The position numbers and the translations under genes were made by a program. Positions 9,137-17,367 of a stretch of DNA of 64,000 nucleotides are shown here, in pieces. Within the stretch, counting starts at the first letter, position 1. Each line of letters begins with the position of its first letter. The notes under the pieces are model-generated. The model was not told the DNA's origin and did no database searches. It saw only the letters and a list, made by a program, of their open reading frames with translations. Origin of the DNA: Trinickia violacea (GTDB taxonomy: Bacteria; Pseudomonadota; Gammaproteobacteria; Burkholderiales; Burkholderiaceae). Location of the stretch: positions 2,046,001-2,110,000 of the forward strand of contig NZ_CP040078.1 in assembly GCF_005280735.1 (NCBI RefSeq). Direction: 5' to 3'.

Positions 9137-10227
9137 TGCCGGAACTCGAACTAGCCGCGCTGCTGCAGCCGCTGCCGGGCGTTGAGCCGTGCGGCCCGTC
9201 GCTGCTGCACGATCCCGCATTCGATGCGATCCGCGCGGCGCGTCGCGCCGACGATCCGAGTCTGCCTGCGGGCGTCTGGCAGACCGAGCTGAAAGTGGCC
9301 GACTGGCAGGCGGTGGAAACGCATTGTGTCGACATCCTAAGGAATCGCAGCAAGGACCTGACGATCGCGGCGTGGCTCGGCGAGGCCTGGCTGCAGCGCT
9401 ACGGCGTGCCGGCGCTGCCGCGCTGCTTCGAATTGATCGCGGGATTGTGCGAGCGCTTCTGGGATGGCGTGCATCCGCTGCCGCGCGACGGCGACGCCGG
9501 TTTCCGCGCGGCGCCGCTCGCCTGGCTCGTTACGGCGTACGCAGATTTGCTGTCGGTGCAAATCGAACTGTTCGAAGGCCGCGACGGCCTGCGCGGCACG
9601 CTTGCGCAGTGGCAGGCTGCGCAACGCGCGCAACTGGCCGCGAGCTCGCGCCAGAACGTGCCGCCTGCGCAGCGCGAAGCGGCCACGCGTACCGTGACCG
9701 TGCTGCAGGAAGCGGCGCGCGCGGCGTCGCCGGTGGCGCTGCGGCACGCGCATGAATCGCTTTCGACTGCGCGTCTCTTGATCGAGCTGCTGGATGCATG
9801 GTGCACGCCGCGCCTCGGCAACGAAGCGCCGAGCTTTTCGACGCTGCTCGAAACGATGACTCAAGCAGGACTTGTCTTGACGGAGTGTCTCGCCATGCAT
9901 CCGAATTCAGAGCCGCCGCGCGCCGTGCCGGCGAGCGACGCCGAGCGCACGGCCGCCGCGCCGGGGCAACAGCAGTCCAGCGCGGCAGCGGGCGTGCCGG
10001 GCATGCCTCAAAGCCGAGAAGACGCTTACCGCCAATTGGCGACGATCGCGGATTACCTGATGCGCTACGAGCCGCATAGCCCGGTGCCGTACATGATCCA
10101 GCGGGCGCTGGAGTGGGGCGGTAAGCCGCTGCCTGTCCTGCTGCGGGAACTGATGTCGAGCGAAGCGGACGGGCAGAAGCTGTGGACGGTATTGGGCTTG
10201 CTGCCGGGGGCCGAGAAGACGAAATGA
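9133..10227 (+). CDS. tssA: T6SS cap/priming protein TssA
   Basis: TssA primes sheath and tube assembly and stays with the baseplate or distal end. The protein is 364 aa. The ImpA N-terminal domain is clear, with PGVEPCGPSLLHDPAFDAI near residue 15 and LTIAAWLGEAWLQRYG near residue 76. The C-terminus has the SREDAYRQLATIADYLMRYEP helix and PLPVLLRELM seen in the short TssA class. A Ser/Pro/Ala linker (about residues 255-290) joins the halves. It is the last core T6SS gene on this strand and is convergent with the next gene. Confidence 0.93.
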   Translation: MMPELELAALLQPLPGVEPCGPSLLHDPAFDAIRAARRADDPSLPAGVWQTELKVADWQAVETHCVDILRNRSKDLTIAAWLGEAWLQRYGVPALPRCFELIAGLCERFWDGVHPLPRDGDAGFRAAPLAWLVTAYADLLSVQIELFEGRDGLRGTLAQWQAAQRAQLAASSRQNVPPAQREAATRTVTVLQEAARAASPVALRHAHESLSTARLLIELLDAWCTPRLGNEAPSFSTLLETMTQAGLVLTECLAMHPNSEPPRAVPASDAERTAAAPGQQQSSAAAGVPGMPQSREDAYRQLATIADYLMRYEPHSPVPYMIQRALEWGGKPLPVLLRELMSSEADGQKLWTVLGLLPGAEKTK

Positions 10228-10286
10228 GGGCTGCCAGTGGCGTCGCGTGGTGCCGCCAGGAATCGACGCAGTCAGCTATTTGAGCA

Positions 10287-11264
10287 TCAAGTCTGGCTAG
10301 TGATGATCTTTGCGGAAGCCGAGGTCGGCTTGAGGATGTTCTTTTCGTTTTCCAGGCCGGGGCAGCGGGTCATTTCGAGGAGTTTCGTCTTTCCCGCATG
10401 CGCGTCTACGCTCGACACCTTGAATTTGTACGAGTCGGTGGGCACCACTGCCGCGCCGGCACCGTAAAGGAACTCGTTTTTTGACACCGTCATGCCCCAT
10501 GTTCCGTTCGGAATTTGCACCAGCCACGACTTTTCGTCGAAGGCGAGGACTTGATTATTGTGGGTGGGCGTCGTGACCGAGCGGAGATGGGCGAGGATCA
10601 CATCGAGGCTTTCATTGCTGAGCTTGAACTTGACCTTGTCGCCGTACCCGGCGGAATCGAGATCCTTGCACCCATTGCGATCCGACGGCTTTGCCCAATA
10701 GCTCGCCGCCTGCAGCGCATGGCCGACAGACGTCACGGCCGTCCACCATGCCGGGTCGCCGTTGAAGGGCTTGGTGGGTTCCATTTTGCTGTTCGCATCT
10801 TTCGGGTCGTCGGAGCGCTGATCCCCGGACATGCCCGGAAAGCCGCCGAATACAGGGCTCGTGCATGAGACGAGCGCGGCATGAAGCGTCTCCTTGCTGG
10901 TTGCGTTGGTGATGCGTTCCGTCACGCTGTCTGCGGTTCGAGCTAGTTTGTCGATGACGTTTTTCACCTCCACGAAGGACATCATCGATTTGCCTGCGCT
11001 ATGGACGATGTCGCTATCGCAAGTCACGATGCTGCCCAAAGCCGTCACGGTGTTCGGCAATTCGGCAAGCGCTTGTGGCGTGTTGTATAGGGGACTGCTG
11101 CGCACGAAGGAATTCAACGAGCCCGCGTAGTAATAGCCGAGCACAGCGGCAAGGCAGTAGTAATACTTCCACGGCAGGATGTGATGGAAAGTCCAACTGT
11201 CGCAATCGGGCGTTTTTCCCGTGCGCTTCGGGGGAAGCTGCACAGTCAATTGATAGTCGGCCAT
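10287..11264 (-). CDS. Uncharacterised 325-aa protein beside tssA, possible T6SS-linked cargo
   Basis: I do not recognise this family with certainty. The gene is convergent with tssA (59-nt gap) and has visibly lower GC than the T6SS genes. The N-terminal 45 residues hold a striking DSWTFHHILPWKYYY stretch that runs into a hydrophobic LAAVLGYYYAGS segment. The rest is polar, with helical VIDKLARTADSVTERI and a C-terminal GTWGMTVSKNEFLYGAGA region that looks beta-rich. The His-His-Ile-x-Pro core recalls HNH/AHH-type nuclease toxins, but it may be chance or a membrane segment. No signal peptide is seen. The location suggests a T6SS accessory or effector role; this is inference. Confidence 0.6.
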   Translation of the reverse strand: MADYQLTVQLPPKRTGKTPDCDSWTFHHILPWKYYYCLAAVLGYYYAGSLNSFVRSSPLYNTPQALAELPNTVTALGSIVTCDSDIVHSAGKSMMSFVEVKNVIDKLARTADSVTERITNATSKETLHAALVSCTSPVFGGFPGMSGDQRSDDPKDANSKMEPTKPFNGDPAWWTAVTSVGHALQAASYWAKPSDRNGCKDLDSAGYGDKVKFKLSNESLDVILAHLRSVTTPTHNNQVLAFDEKSWLVQIPNGTWGMTVSKNEFLYGAGAAVVPTDSYKFKVSSVDAHAGKTKLLEMTRCPGLENEKNILKPTSASAKIITSQT

Positions 11265-11732
11265 GGCTTTTTCGTCCTCTCGCCCGTCCGGCGGACATGA
11301 CGGCTTGCCATTTGGCGGCCTAAATGCGGCGGTCCCCGTCGTGTGGATTCATCATAGGTAAACGCGGCAGCCAGCCCAAGGACCCGATGATGTTTTCCGA
11401 TGACACTCATGCCGGCTCCCGCTCGATCACCTGAGGCTGACATCGACCTTACGCAGCATCCCAGCCGCCGTTTCGATTTTCTCGATGAGCATCGACTCAG
11501 CGAGCGATGCCGCGATCAAGCTGATACCGTTGTCGGGTTTGTGAAAAATATGCTAAGTCATACTGATCATATAGCGATAACCCGGCGCAAAATTTACTTG
11601 CCTCATTTCATTTCTATGTTTTTTGATCGGTCGGTGTGATGATGATCTAAAGGAAGACTTTAAATAGAAGGAACCTGTCGGACTACAAAATGTCTATTTT
11701 TGATGTCCCTTTTTTGCAGGAGGGGATGTCAA
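11265..11732. other. 468-nt gap with LacI relic and AT-rich promoter region
   Basis: This gap lies between two divergent genes. The middle holds a degraded LacI-family 3' end (separate entry). The last 200 nt are AT-rich and should contain the promoter of the MHS permease. A good AGGAGGGG ribosome site sits 7 nt before ATG 11733. No promoter boxes could be assigned with confidence. Confidence 0.5.
11407..11512 (-). pseudogene. Relic of the 3' end of a LacI-family regulator
   Basis: On the minus strand this stretch reads ASLAESMLIEKIETAAGM then LRKVDVSLR and a stop. It aligns closely with the C-terminus of the intact regulator at 13855-14910, which reads KLAASMLVEKIETGAGKQ then RKVDVGF. A one-base deletion shifts the frame just before the end, yet the nucleotide match continues to the original stop triplet at 11407-11409. 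No upstream part of the gene is recognisable. It marks a lost regulator or a rearrangement breakpoint beside the MHS permease. Confidence 0.75.
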
Positions 11733-13103
11733 ATGGCTGCTATATCACCGGGGGAAGCGCCCCTCTCCGAAGAGGAATCCCGGCGCCAACTACGCCGCGC
11801 AGTCGTCGCCAGTACGATTGGTACTACGATCGAATGGTACGACTTCTTTCTCTACAGCATCGTGACTGGGCTGATCTTCGCGAAGCTGTATTTTCCTGAA
11901 TCGAATCCGCTTGTCGGCACATTGCAGGCTTTCCTGATCTATGCCGTCGGCTTTGTTGCGAGACCGGTCGGCGCGGCCATTTTCGGCCACTACGGCGATC
12001 GCATCGGGCGCAAAGCCACGCTGATCGTGACGCTGCTGCTGATGGGTATCGCCACGTTTGCCGTGGCCTTCGTCCCAACCTACGCGACAATCGGCATCTG
12101 GGGCGCTGTGATCCTCACGGTGCTGCGCTTCATACAAGGCGTAGGCGTGGGCGGTGAATGGGGCGGCTCGGTCTTGATGTCGATGGAGTGGGCGCGCACG
12201 AACGGGCATCGCGGCTTCGTTGCCTCCTGGCCGCAGTTCGGGGTGCCGGCGGGACTGTTCCTCGCTAACTTGGCAGTGCTGGCGATGAGCCAGATTTCCG
12301 GCAGCGGTTTCGCGACGTGGGGCTGGAGAGTGCCGTTCTTCCTGAGCATCGTGCTGGTCGCGATCGGTCTTTATATTCGCTTGAACATTCTCGAAACGCC
12401 GATCTTTGCGCGGCTCCTCGCCGAGCACAAGATCGAGAAGACGCCGATCCTCGAGGTGATACGCCGCCAGCCGAAGGACATCGTTCTCTCCGCCTTTGCC
12501 CGCATGGCCGAGCAGGCGCCTTTCTATATTTACACGGCCTTCGTCTTCACCTATGGCGTCCGGAACCTGGGCGCGACACGCGACTTGTTGTTGACGGCCG
12601 TGTTGGCCGCTGCCGTGCTGGAGTTCTTCACGATCCCGCTCTTTGGCCACGTGTCCGATCTGATTGGGCGGCGCAAGATGTATCTGATCGGCGCCGTCTG
12701 CGCCGGCATATTCGGCTTCATCTATTTCGGCATGGTCGACACCAAGAGTTCGCTCTGGATCTTCGTGGCCATCATGCTTTCGCTGGTGCCGCATGCCATG
12801 TTGTACGGCCCGCAAGCGGCTTTTATTGCGGAGTCTTTCACGGGGAGGATGCGTTATAGCGGAGCATCGCTGGGCTACCAGTTGGCATCGGTCATTGCGG
12901 GCGGTCCCGCGCCGCTCATTGCGACCGCGCTCTTTGCCTACTACCAATCGGGCTATGCCGTCGCGTGCTATGTGCTGGCGTGCGCGGCGCTCAGTCTGAT
13001 CTCGGCTTCGCTGATGGGCGATCACACCAATCAGGACATCTCGCGGGAATATGACGAAGCGCGTGCGATGGGGGACGATGGACACGCACGGCCCGCTACG
13101 TGA
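11733..13103 (+). CDS. MFS permease, metabolite:H+ symporter (MHS) type
   Basis: This 456-aa inner-membrane permease has 12 predicted segments. The MHS/shikimate-type N-terminus is clear: ASTIGTTIEWYDFFLYS, then GHYGDRIGRKATL in the loop between helices 2 and 3, and RFIQGVGVGGEWGGSVLM in helix 4. The second-half repeat GHVSDLIGRRKMY is also present. Such carriers take up organic acids, osmolytes or shikimate with protons; the substrate cannot be read from sequence. ATG 11733 is chosen for its ribosome site. The gene is monocistronic and ends at a strong terminator. Confidence 0.9.
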   Translation: MAAISPGEAPLSEEESRRQLRRAVVASTIGTTIEWYDFFLYSIVTGLIFAKLYFPESNPLVGTLQAFLIYAVGFVARPVGAAIFGHYGDRIGRKATLIVTLLLMGIATFAVAFVPTYATIGIWGAVILTVLRFIQGVGVGGEWGGSVLMSMEWARTNGHRGFVASWPQFGVPAGLFLANLAVLAMSQISGSGFATWGWRVPFFLSIVLVAIGLYIRLNILETPIFARLLAEHKIEKTPILEVIRRQPKDIVLSAFARMAEQAPFYIYTAFVFTYGVRNLGATRDLLLTAVLAAAVLEFFTIPLFGHVSDLIGRRKMYLIGAVCAGIFGFIYFGMVDTKSSLWIFVAIMLSLVPHAMLYGPQAAFIAESFTGRMRYSGASLGYQLASVIAGGPAPLIATALFAYYQSGYAVACYVLACAALSLISASLMGDHTNQDISREYDEARAMGDDGHARPAT

Positions 13104-13126
13104 TCGACACGAGTGGAAGAAAAAAT

Positions 13127-13157
13127 AAGCGGCTGGTTGCGAGACCAGCCGCTTTTT
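13127..13157. terminator. Bidirectional intrinsic terminator
   Basis: A perfect 10-bp stem, AGCGGCTGGT with ACCAGCCGCT and a 6-nt loop, is flanked by A-run and T-run. It sits between the convergent MHS permease and YbaK-type genes and can serve both. Confidence 0.93.
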
Positions 13158-13163
13158 CGCGCT

Positions 13164-13649
13164 TCAAATCGTCCTTCCCTGCATCCGCCGTCCGAAACGG
13201 GCGCGCTCCGCACGGTCCATCAGCGCCAGAAACTGATCCGATTCCATGTGAACCAGCTCTTCGTGATCGCCGGCCTCGAAGTAAACGTCCGGCTGGCTGG
13301 CCAGGCTTTCATCGAGGTAGGTTGTCATGCCGTAGGCCGTGCACACGGGCGGCAGCGCGCCGTATTCACAGTCCTTGAACAGCTCGCGCAGATCGACTTC
13401 CCTCGCGAGTGTGAGACGCCGTCCCGTTTTCGACCACAACTCGGACAGCTTCACGGCATAGGTCGACGGCAGCACGGCGGCGATGTAGCCGTGCTCGTCT
13501 TCGAAGAGCACGGTCTTTGCGAGGCGGTCGCCCGGAATGTGGGCCGCCGCGGCGGTTTCCATGCTGGAGTGGCTATACGGGTGATGCACGATTTCGTATC
13601 GGGAGCCCTTGTTGCGCAGGCAGTCCTCGAGGATTGCAGACATTGACAT
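13164..13649 (-). CDS. YbaK/EbsC-type aminoacyl-tRNA deacylase domain protein
   Basis: This is a 161-aa single-domain protein of the YbaK/ProX editing family, which hydrolyses mischarged aminoacyl-tRNA. ATG 13649 follows GGAGGTG. Family features are the HHPYSHSSMETAAAAHIPGD stretch (about residues 22-41), LAKTVLFED with the conserved Lys, a VLPSTYAVKLSEL segment and the GALPPVCTAYGM turn. The aminoacyl specificity is unknown. It is transcribed alone, with the bidirectional terminator downstream. Confidence 0.85.
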   Translation of the reverse strand: MSMSAILEDCLRNKGSRYEIVHHPYSHSSMETAAAAHIPGDRLAKTVLFEDEHGYIAAVLPSTYAVKLSELWSKTGRRLTLAREVDLRELFKDCEYGALPPVCTAYGMTTYLDESLASQPDVYFEAGDHEELVHMESDQFLALMDRAERARFGRRMQGRTI

Positions 13650-13854
13650 GGCACACCTCCTGTCAGATATCGCATTGAAAAACGAGCCAGTGTGATCTTC
13701 CAGAATAGGTCGCTTGTGTGCGAATGGCAGGTGAACTTGGGTGCGGTGACTCGGTGCCGTGTGCTTGCTGCGCTGCCGCAAGCCCGTAAGTAGCGTTCGT
13801 CACGTCTTGTGTATGACCTCTGATCCAGTTGCGCAGCGGCAACGGTCTGACCTT

Positions 13855-14910
13855 TCAAGCCGTCTCCCGCTCGACCAGCGTAAAGCCGACATCGACCTTG
13901 CGTTGTTTTCCTGCCCCCGTCTCGATCTTTTCGACGAGCATCGACGCGGCCAGCTTGCCGATCCGAGTGCCGTCGATACGGATCGTGGTGAGCGGCGGAT
14001 CGGTGTCGACGGCGAAGTTCTGGTCGCCGTAGCCGATCACCTTCAACTGCCCCGGGATCGACAAGCCCCGGTGCCGTGCTTCCATCAGCACGCCGAGCGC
14101 CATGATGTCGGCGCCGCAGTACACGGCGTCGATGTCGGGGTGCGCGTCGAGAAGGCGTCTCAACGCGCGCCGGCCGTCCCCGAGGTTGGCGGGCGATTCG
14201 ACGGATACGACGGGAATGTCCCGCGCGGTGTCGAACGCCTTGACGAACGCCTGCGCCCGCACTTGCGCGCGATGGTCGCCCGGCGTCACGATCGCCGGAC
14301 GCCGCGCGCCGCGCTCGCGCAGATAGCGCGCCGCCGCTTCGCCCACTTTCTGATGCGAGAAGCCGACGAGCATGTCGAGCGGTGCGCGCGTGATGTCCCA
14401 CGTTTCGACGACGGGAATGCCTGACGCCTTCAGCTTTTGCTTCGCGTGCTCGGAATGGACGACGCCGGTCAGAACAATGCCGGCCGGGCGTCTGCCGACG
14501 ATCGCATCGAGCAGGGCGTCCTCGCGCGATTCGTCATAGCCGCTCTGGCCGAGCAGGAGCTGATAGCCGGCCGCAGCGAGCTCGGCGGTCAGCGCGGCGA
14601 CGGTTTCCTGAAACACGCTGCCCGCGATGGCCGGAATCAGCGCGACGATCAGGCGGCTGCGATTCGACGCGAGCGACCCCGCGATCAGATCGGGCGTGTA
14701 GCCGGTCTGCTGCACGGCCGCGCGCACGCGTTCGAGCGTCTCGCTCGACACCAGCTCGGGCGTATTCAGCGCCCGTGAGACCGTCACCTTCGTCACGCCG
14801 ATCAGCTCGGCAAGGTCGCTCAAGGTCACGCGTCCCGTGCTTTTGCGGGCTCGGCGCGCGACGGTGGGGCGCGGCGCTTGCGGAAGGGGGGGCGTCGGGG
14901 TCTTGGTCAC
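13855..14910 (-). CDS. LacI/GntR-type transcriptional repressor of sugar-acid genes
   Basis: This 351-aa regulator has an N-terminal LacI helix-turn-helix (LSDLAELIGVTKVTVSRALN, about residues 30-49) and a periplasmic-binding-protein-like ligand domain. The DNA-binding helix GVTKVTVSR and the following SLASNRSRLIVALIPAIAGS stretch resemble E. coli GntR, the gluconate repressor. A near-perfect GntR-type operator lies at 15637-15652, upstream of the dehydratase operon, so that operon is its likely target. The toxin-antitoxin pair now separates the regulator from the operon. Autoregulation cannot be judged. Confidence 0.88.
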   Translation of the reverse strand: MTKTPTPPLPQAPRPTVARRARKSTGRVTLSDLAELIGVTKVTVSRALNTPELVSSETLERVRAAVQQTGYTPDLIAGSLASNRSRLIVALIPAIAGSVFQETVAALTAELAAAGYQLLLGQSGYDESREDALLDAIVGRRPAGIVLTGVVHSEHAKQKLKASGIPVVETWDITRAPLDMLVGFSHQKVGEAAARYLRERGARRPAIVTPGDHRAQVRAQAFVKAFDTARDIPVVSVESPANLGDGRRALRRLLDAHPDIDAVYCGADIMALGVLMEARHRGLSIPGQLKVIGYGDQNFAVDTDPPLTTIRIDGTRIGKLAASMLVEKIETGAGKQRKVDVGFTLVERETA

Positions 14911-14915
14911 GGCGC

Positions 14916-15281
14916 TTAAACGTTGTAGGGCACACGCACACCCGGCTCATCCGCCGGAAAATCCTTCGTATTGCGCGAAACGAGCAACAGCGAATTCACT
15001 TGCGCGGAGGCCCAGACAATCGCGTCGGGCAGGCGAATCCTTTTCTCTTTGCGAATCGCGACAGCGCGATTCGCGATCGCGCTGTCCAAGGCGATGACGT
15101 CAAACGAGTTCAGCCATAAGCGGATCGCCCTCTCTTCCTTCGCTGTGGCGCCAACCAGAACTTCCATCCACGTGATCGTGCTGATTGCTCGAGACTCATA
15201 GCGCGACAGCTCTTTCTGGGCCGCGCCGATGCCGCCGAGATAATCGATCAGGATGTTCGTGTCAAAAAGGGCTTTTACCAT
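14916..15281 (-). CDS. vapC: VapC-like PIN-domain toxin
   Basis: This is a 121-aa PIN-domain ribonuclease. ATG 15281 is chosen because it gives the classic start MVKALFDTNILIDYL with the first catalytic Asp. Further acidic residues are the Glu in WMEVLVGA and the Asp pair around LPDAIVWASA. It overlaps the 3' end of the antitoxin gene by 7 nt, the usual coupled arrangement, and ends 6 nt from the LacI-type gene start. It probably cleaves RNA when the antitoxin is degraded. Confidence 0.88.
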   Translation of the reverse strand: MVKALFDTNILIDYLGGIGAAQKELSRYESRAISTITWMEVLVGATAKEERAIRLWLNSFDVIALDSAIANRAVAIRKEKRIRLPDAIVWASAQVNSLLLVSRNTKDFPADEPGVRVPYNV

Positions 15282-15493
15282 TCCGAGCGCAACGCCTGTT
15301 GGTATTCGAGGCCGTCGATTTTCTTGCTCTTCCACAGGCCGAAGACGTCGGCGCCGCGCAAGCGCTTGTGATCCGCTATATAGGCCTCGATCGCGTCGCG
15401 AATGAGCGCGGCGCGAGGGCGTTGCTCTTCCTCCACGATTGCCGCGAGCGCTTCGAGCTGCGTATCGGGGATGTCGACCAAAACTCGGCTCAT
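15275..15493 (-). CDS. vapB: VapB-like ribbon-helix-helix antitoxin
   Basis: The 72-aa protein starts at ATG 15493 after GGAGGAGGC. The N-terminal SRVLVDIPDTQLEALAAIVE pattern and RAALIRDAIEAYIADH are a ribbon-helix-helix DNA-binding fold. The C-terminal LWKSKKIDGLEYQQALRSEW part would wrap the toxin. It should repress its own promoter through the palindrome at 15511-15531. Confidence 0.85.
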   Translation of the reverse strand: MSRVLVDIPDTQLEALAAIVEEEQRPRAALIRDAIEAYIADHKRLRGADVFGLWKSKKIDGLEYQQALRSEW

Positions 15494-15510
15494 AGCCTCC
15501 TCCATTGCGT

Positions 15511-15531
15511 GATATACATATCGTATATCAT
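15511..15531. promoter_or_regulatory. Perfect inverted repeat, likely VapB operator
   Basis: TGATATAC and GTATATCA are separated by 5 nt. The site lies 18 nt upstream of the antitoxin start, the expected place for autorepression by a ribbon-helix-helix antitoxin. Confidence 0.75.
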
Positions 15532-15636
15532 TGCTTCTGTCCACGCAAACGGGGCACTATGCCCTCGACCGCCTCCCGATACCTCCCCAAAAAACCCACT
15601 GGCAATTCTCCCCAAAGCGTAATAGCATGGCATCGA

Positions 15637-15664
15637 ATGTTACCGGTTACATAAACCGGTAACA
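15637..15664. promoter_or_regulatory. GntR-type LacI-family operator pair upstream of the dehydratase operon
   Basis: ATGTTACCGGTTACAT (15637-15652) differs at one base from a perfect palindrome of the known GntR operator type. A second half-site, AACCGGTAACA, follows at 15654-15664, so TTACCGGTT-N5-AACCGGTAA also forms an inverted repeat. The site is 62 nt upstream of the dehydratase start, fitting repression by the LacI-type protein at 13855-14910. Confidence 0.82.
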
Positions 15665-15725
15665 GCCCACAATCGAAAGGAGACGGCAGCGCGTCATCGC
15701 GCGCGGCCATAGAGGATTCGACCGC

Positions 15726-17273
15726 ATGCTGCAGGCCAACACGAATTTCACCGGCGCGCTGCTCAGGCTCAATGACGCGGACAACGTGCTGATCGCGCGC
15801 GAGGCGCTTGCAATCGGTCAGCAGGTGCGCGTCGGCGAAACGGTGGTGCGGTTGCGTGCGCAGATCGCGGCCGGCCACAAGGTGGCGGCCCGGCGCATCG
15901 TCCGCGGCGAGCCGATCCGCAAGTACAACGCGATCATCGGCCGGGCGGCGCGCGATATCGAAGCCGGCGAGCACGTTCATGCGCACAACATCGAGCTGAT
16001 CGATTTCGAGCGCGATCCGGGATTTGGTCTCGATGTGCGTCCCGTCGACTACCTTCCCGAATCAGAGCGCGCGACATTCCAAGGCATCGTGCGTCCGGAC
16101 GGGCGCGTTGCGACGCGCAATTTCATCGGCATTCTCGCTTCGGTCAATTGCTCGGCCACGGTCATCAAGCACATCGCCGCGTGGTTCACGCCGGAACGTT
16201 TAGCCGCGTATCCAAACGTCGACGGCGTGGTTGCGTTCGCGCAGACGAGCGGCTGCGGGATGTCGTCGCCGAGCGAGCACTTCGATGTGCTGCGGCGCAC
16301 GCTGGCGGGCTATGCGCGTCATCCGAATCTGGCGGGCGTGCTCGTGGTCGGACTGGGTTGCGAGCGCAACCAAGTGGCCGGCCTGCTCGAATCACAGGGG
16401 CTGCACACAGATAAGGCGCTGCACGCGCTCGTGATGCAGGACACGGGCGGCACCCGCGCGACGATCGAGGCGGGCATCGCCGCGATCCAGCAGATGCTGC
16501 CTGCCGCGAACGACATCGTGCGGCGTCCGGTGAGCGCGAGCCATCTGAAGATCGGGCTCGAATGCGGCGGGTCGGACGGGTTCTCCGGCATTAGCGCGAA
16601 TCCCGCGCTCGGCGCGGCCATGGATTTGCTCGTGCGCCATGGCGGCACGGCGATCCTTTCCGAGACGCCGGAGATCCACGGGGTCGAATACATGCTCACG
16701 CGCCGCGCCGTGACGCCCGAGGTCGGCCAGAAGCTGCTCGACCGGCTCGCGTGGTGGGAGCGCTATACGCGCGGCCACAACGGCCAGTTCAACGGCGTGG
16801 TCGGGCCCGGCAATCAGCAGGGCGGTCTCGCGAACATCTTCGAGAAGTCGCTTGGCTCGGCGATGAAGGGCGGCACCACGCCGCTGCAGGCGGTGTACGA
16901 ATACGCCGAGCCGATCGACCGCGCGGGCTTCGTGTTCATGGATTCGCCGGGCTATGACCCCGTCGCCGTCACGGGGCAGATCGCGAGCGGCGCGAACCTC
17001 ATCTGCTTCACGACGGGCCGCGGCTCGATGTTCGGCTCGAAGCCCGCGCCGACGCTCAAGCTCGCGACCAACACGCCGATGTTCAATCGTCTCGCAGAGG
17101 ACATGGACATCAATTGCGGGCTCGTCGTCGACGGCGAGCGATCGATCGACGAGATGGGGCAGGACATCTTCGAACACATTCTGCGCGCCGCCTCGGGCGA
17201 GCGCACCAAGAGCGAATTGCTGGGCCTGGGAGATCACGAGTTCGTGCCGTGGCACATGGGCATCGTGAGTTGA
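15726..17273 (+). CDS. Galactarate/altronate dehydratase family protein (UxaA/GarD)
   Basis: This 515-aa enzyme is of the altronate/galactarate dehydratase family, which eliminates water from aldonic or aldaric acids using a metal. Residues 1-95 form the SAF domain; the large catalytic part follows, with TSGCGMSSPSEHFDVLRRTL near residue 174 and ECGGSDGFSGISANPALG near residue 279. Length fits GarD (about 520) slightly better than UxaA (about 495). The aldolase two genes on suggests galactarate or glucarate as substrate. It is first in the operon behind the GntR-type operator. Confidence 0.87.
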   Translation: MLQANTNFTGALLRLNDADNVLIAREALAIGQQVRVGETVVRLRAQIAAGHKVAARRIVRGEPIRKYNAIIGRAARDIEAGEHVHAHNIELIDFERDPGFGLDVRPVDYLPESERATFQGIVRPDGRVATRNFIGILASVNCSATVIKHIAAWFTPERLAAYPNVDGVVAFAQTSGCGMSSPSEHFDVLRRTLAGYARHPNLAGVLVVGLGCERNQVAGLLESQGLHTDKALHALVMQDTGGTRATIEAGIAAIQQMLPAANDIVRRPVSASHLKIGLECGGSDGFSGISANPALGAAMDLLVRHGGTAILSETPEIHGVEYMLTRRAVTPEVGQKLLDRLAWWERYTRGHNGQFNGVVGPGNQQGGLANIFEKSLGSAMKGGTTPLQAVYEYAEPIDRAGFVFMDSPGYDPVAVTGQIASGANLICFTTGRGSMFGSKPAPTLKLATNTPMFNRLAEDMDINCGLVVDGERSIDEMGQDIFEHILRAASGERTKSELLGLGDHEFVPWHMGIVS

Positions 17274-17292
17274 AGTTTGTGCCACTGCGCTA

Positions 17293-17333
17293 ACACACCG
17301 TGAACAGACGCCTCGAAGCGTCGCGCGGTGTGT
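17293..17333 (+). other. Intercistronic hairpin between dehydratase and permease genes
   Basis: ACACACCG pairs with CGGTGTGT, and an inner AGACGC/GCGTC stem extends it. It lies in the 94-nt gap between two operon genes and has no T-run. It may stabilise mRNA or tune relative expression. Confidence 0.5.
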
Positions 17334-17367
17334 CATTGAAGGGCAAGACACTGGATGGAGACAAGAC

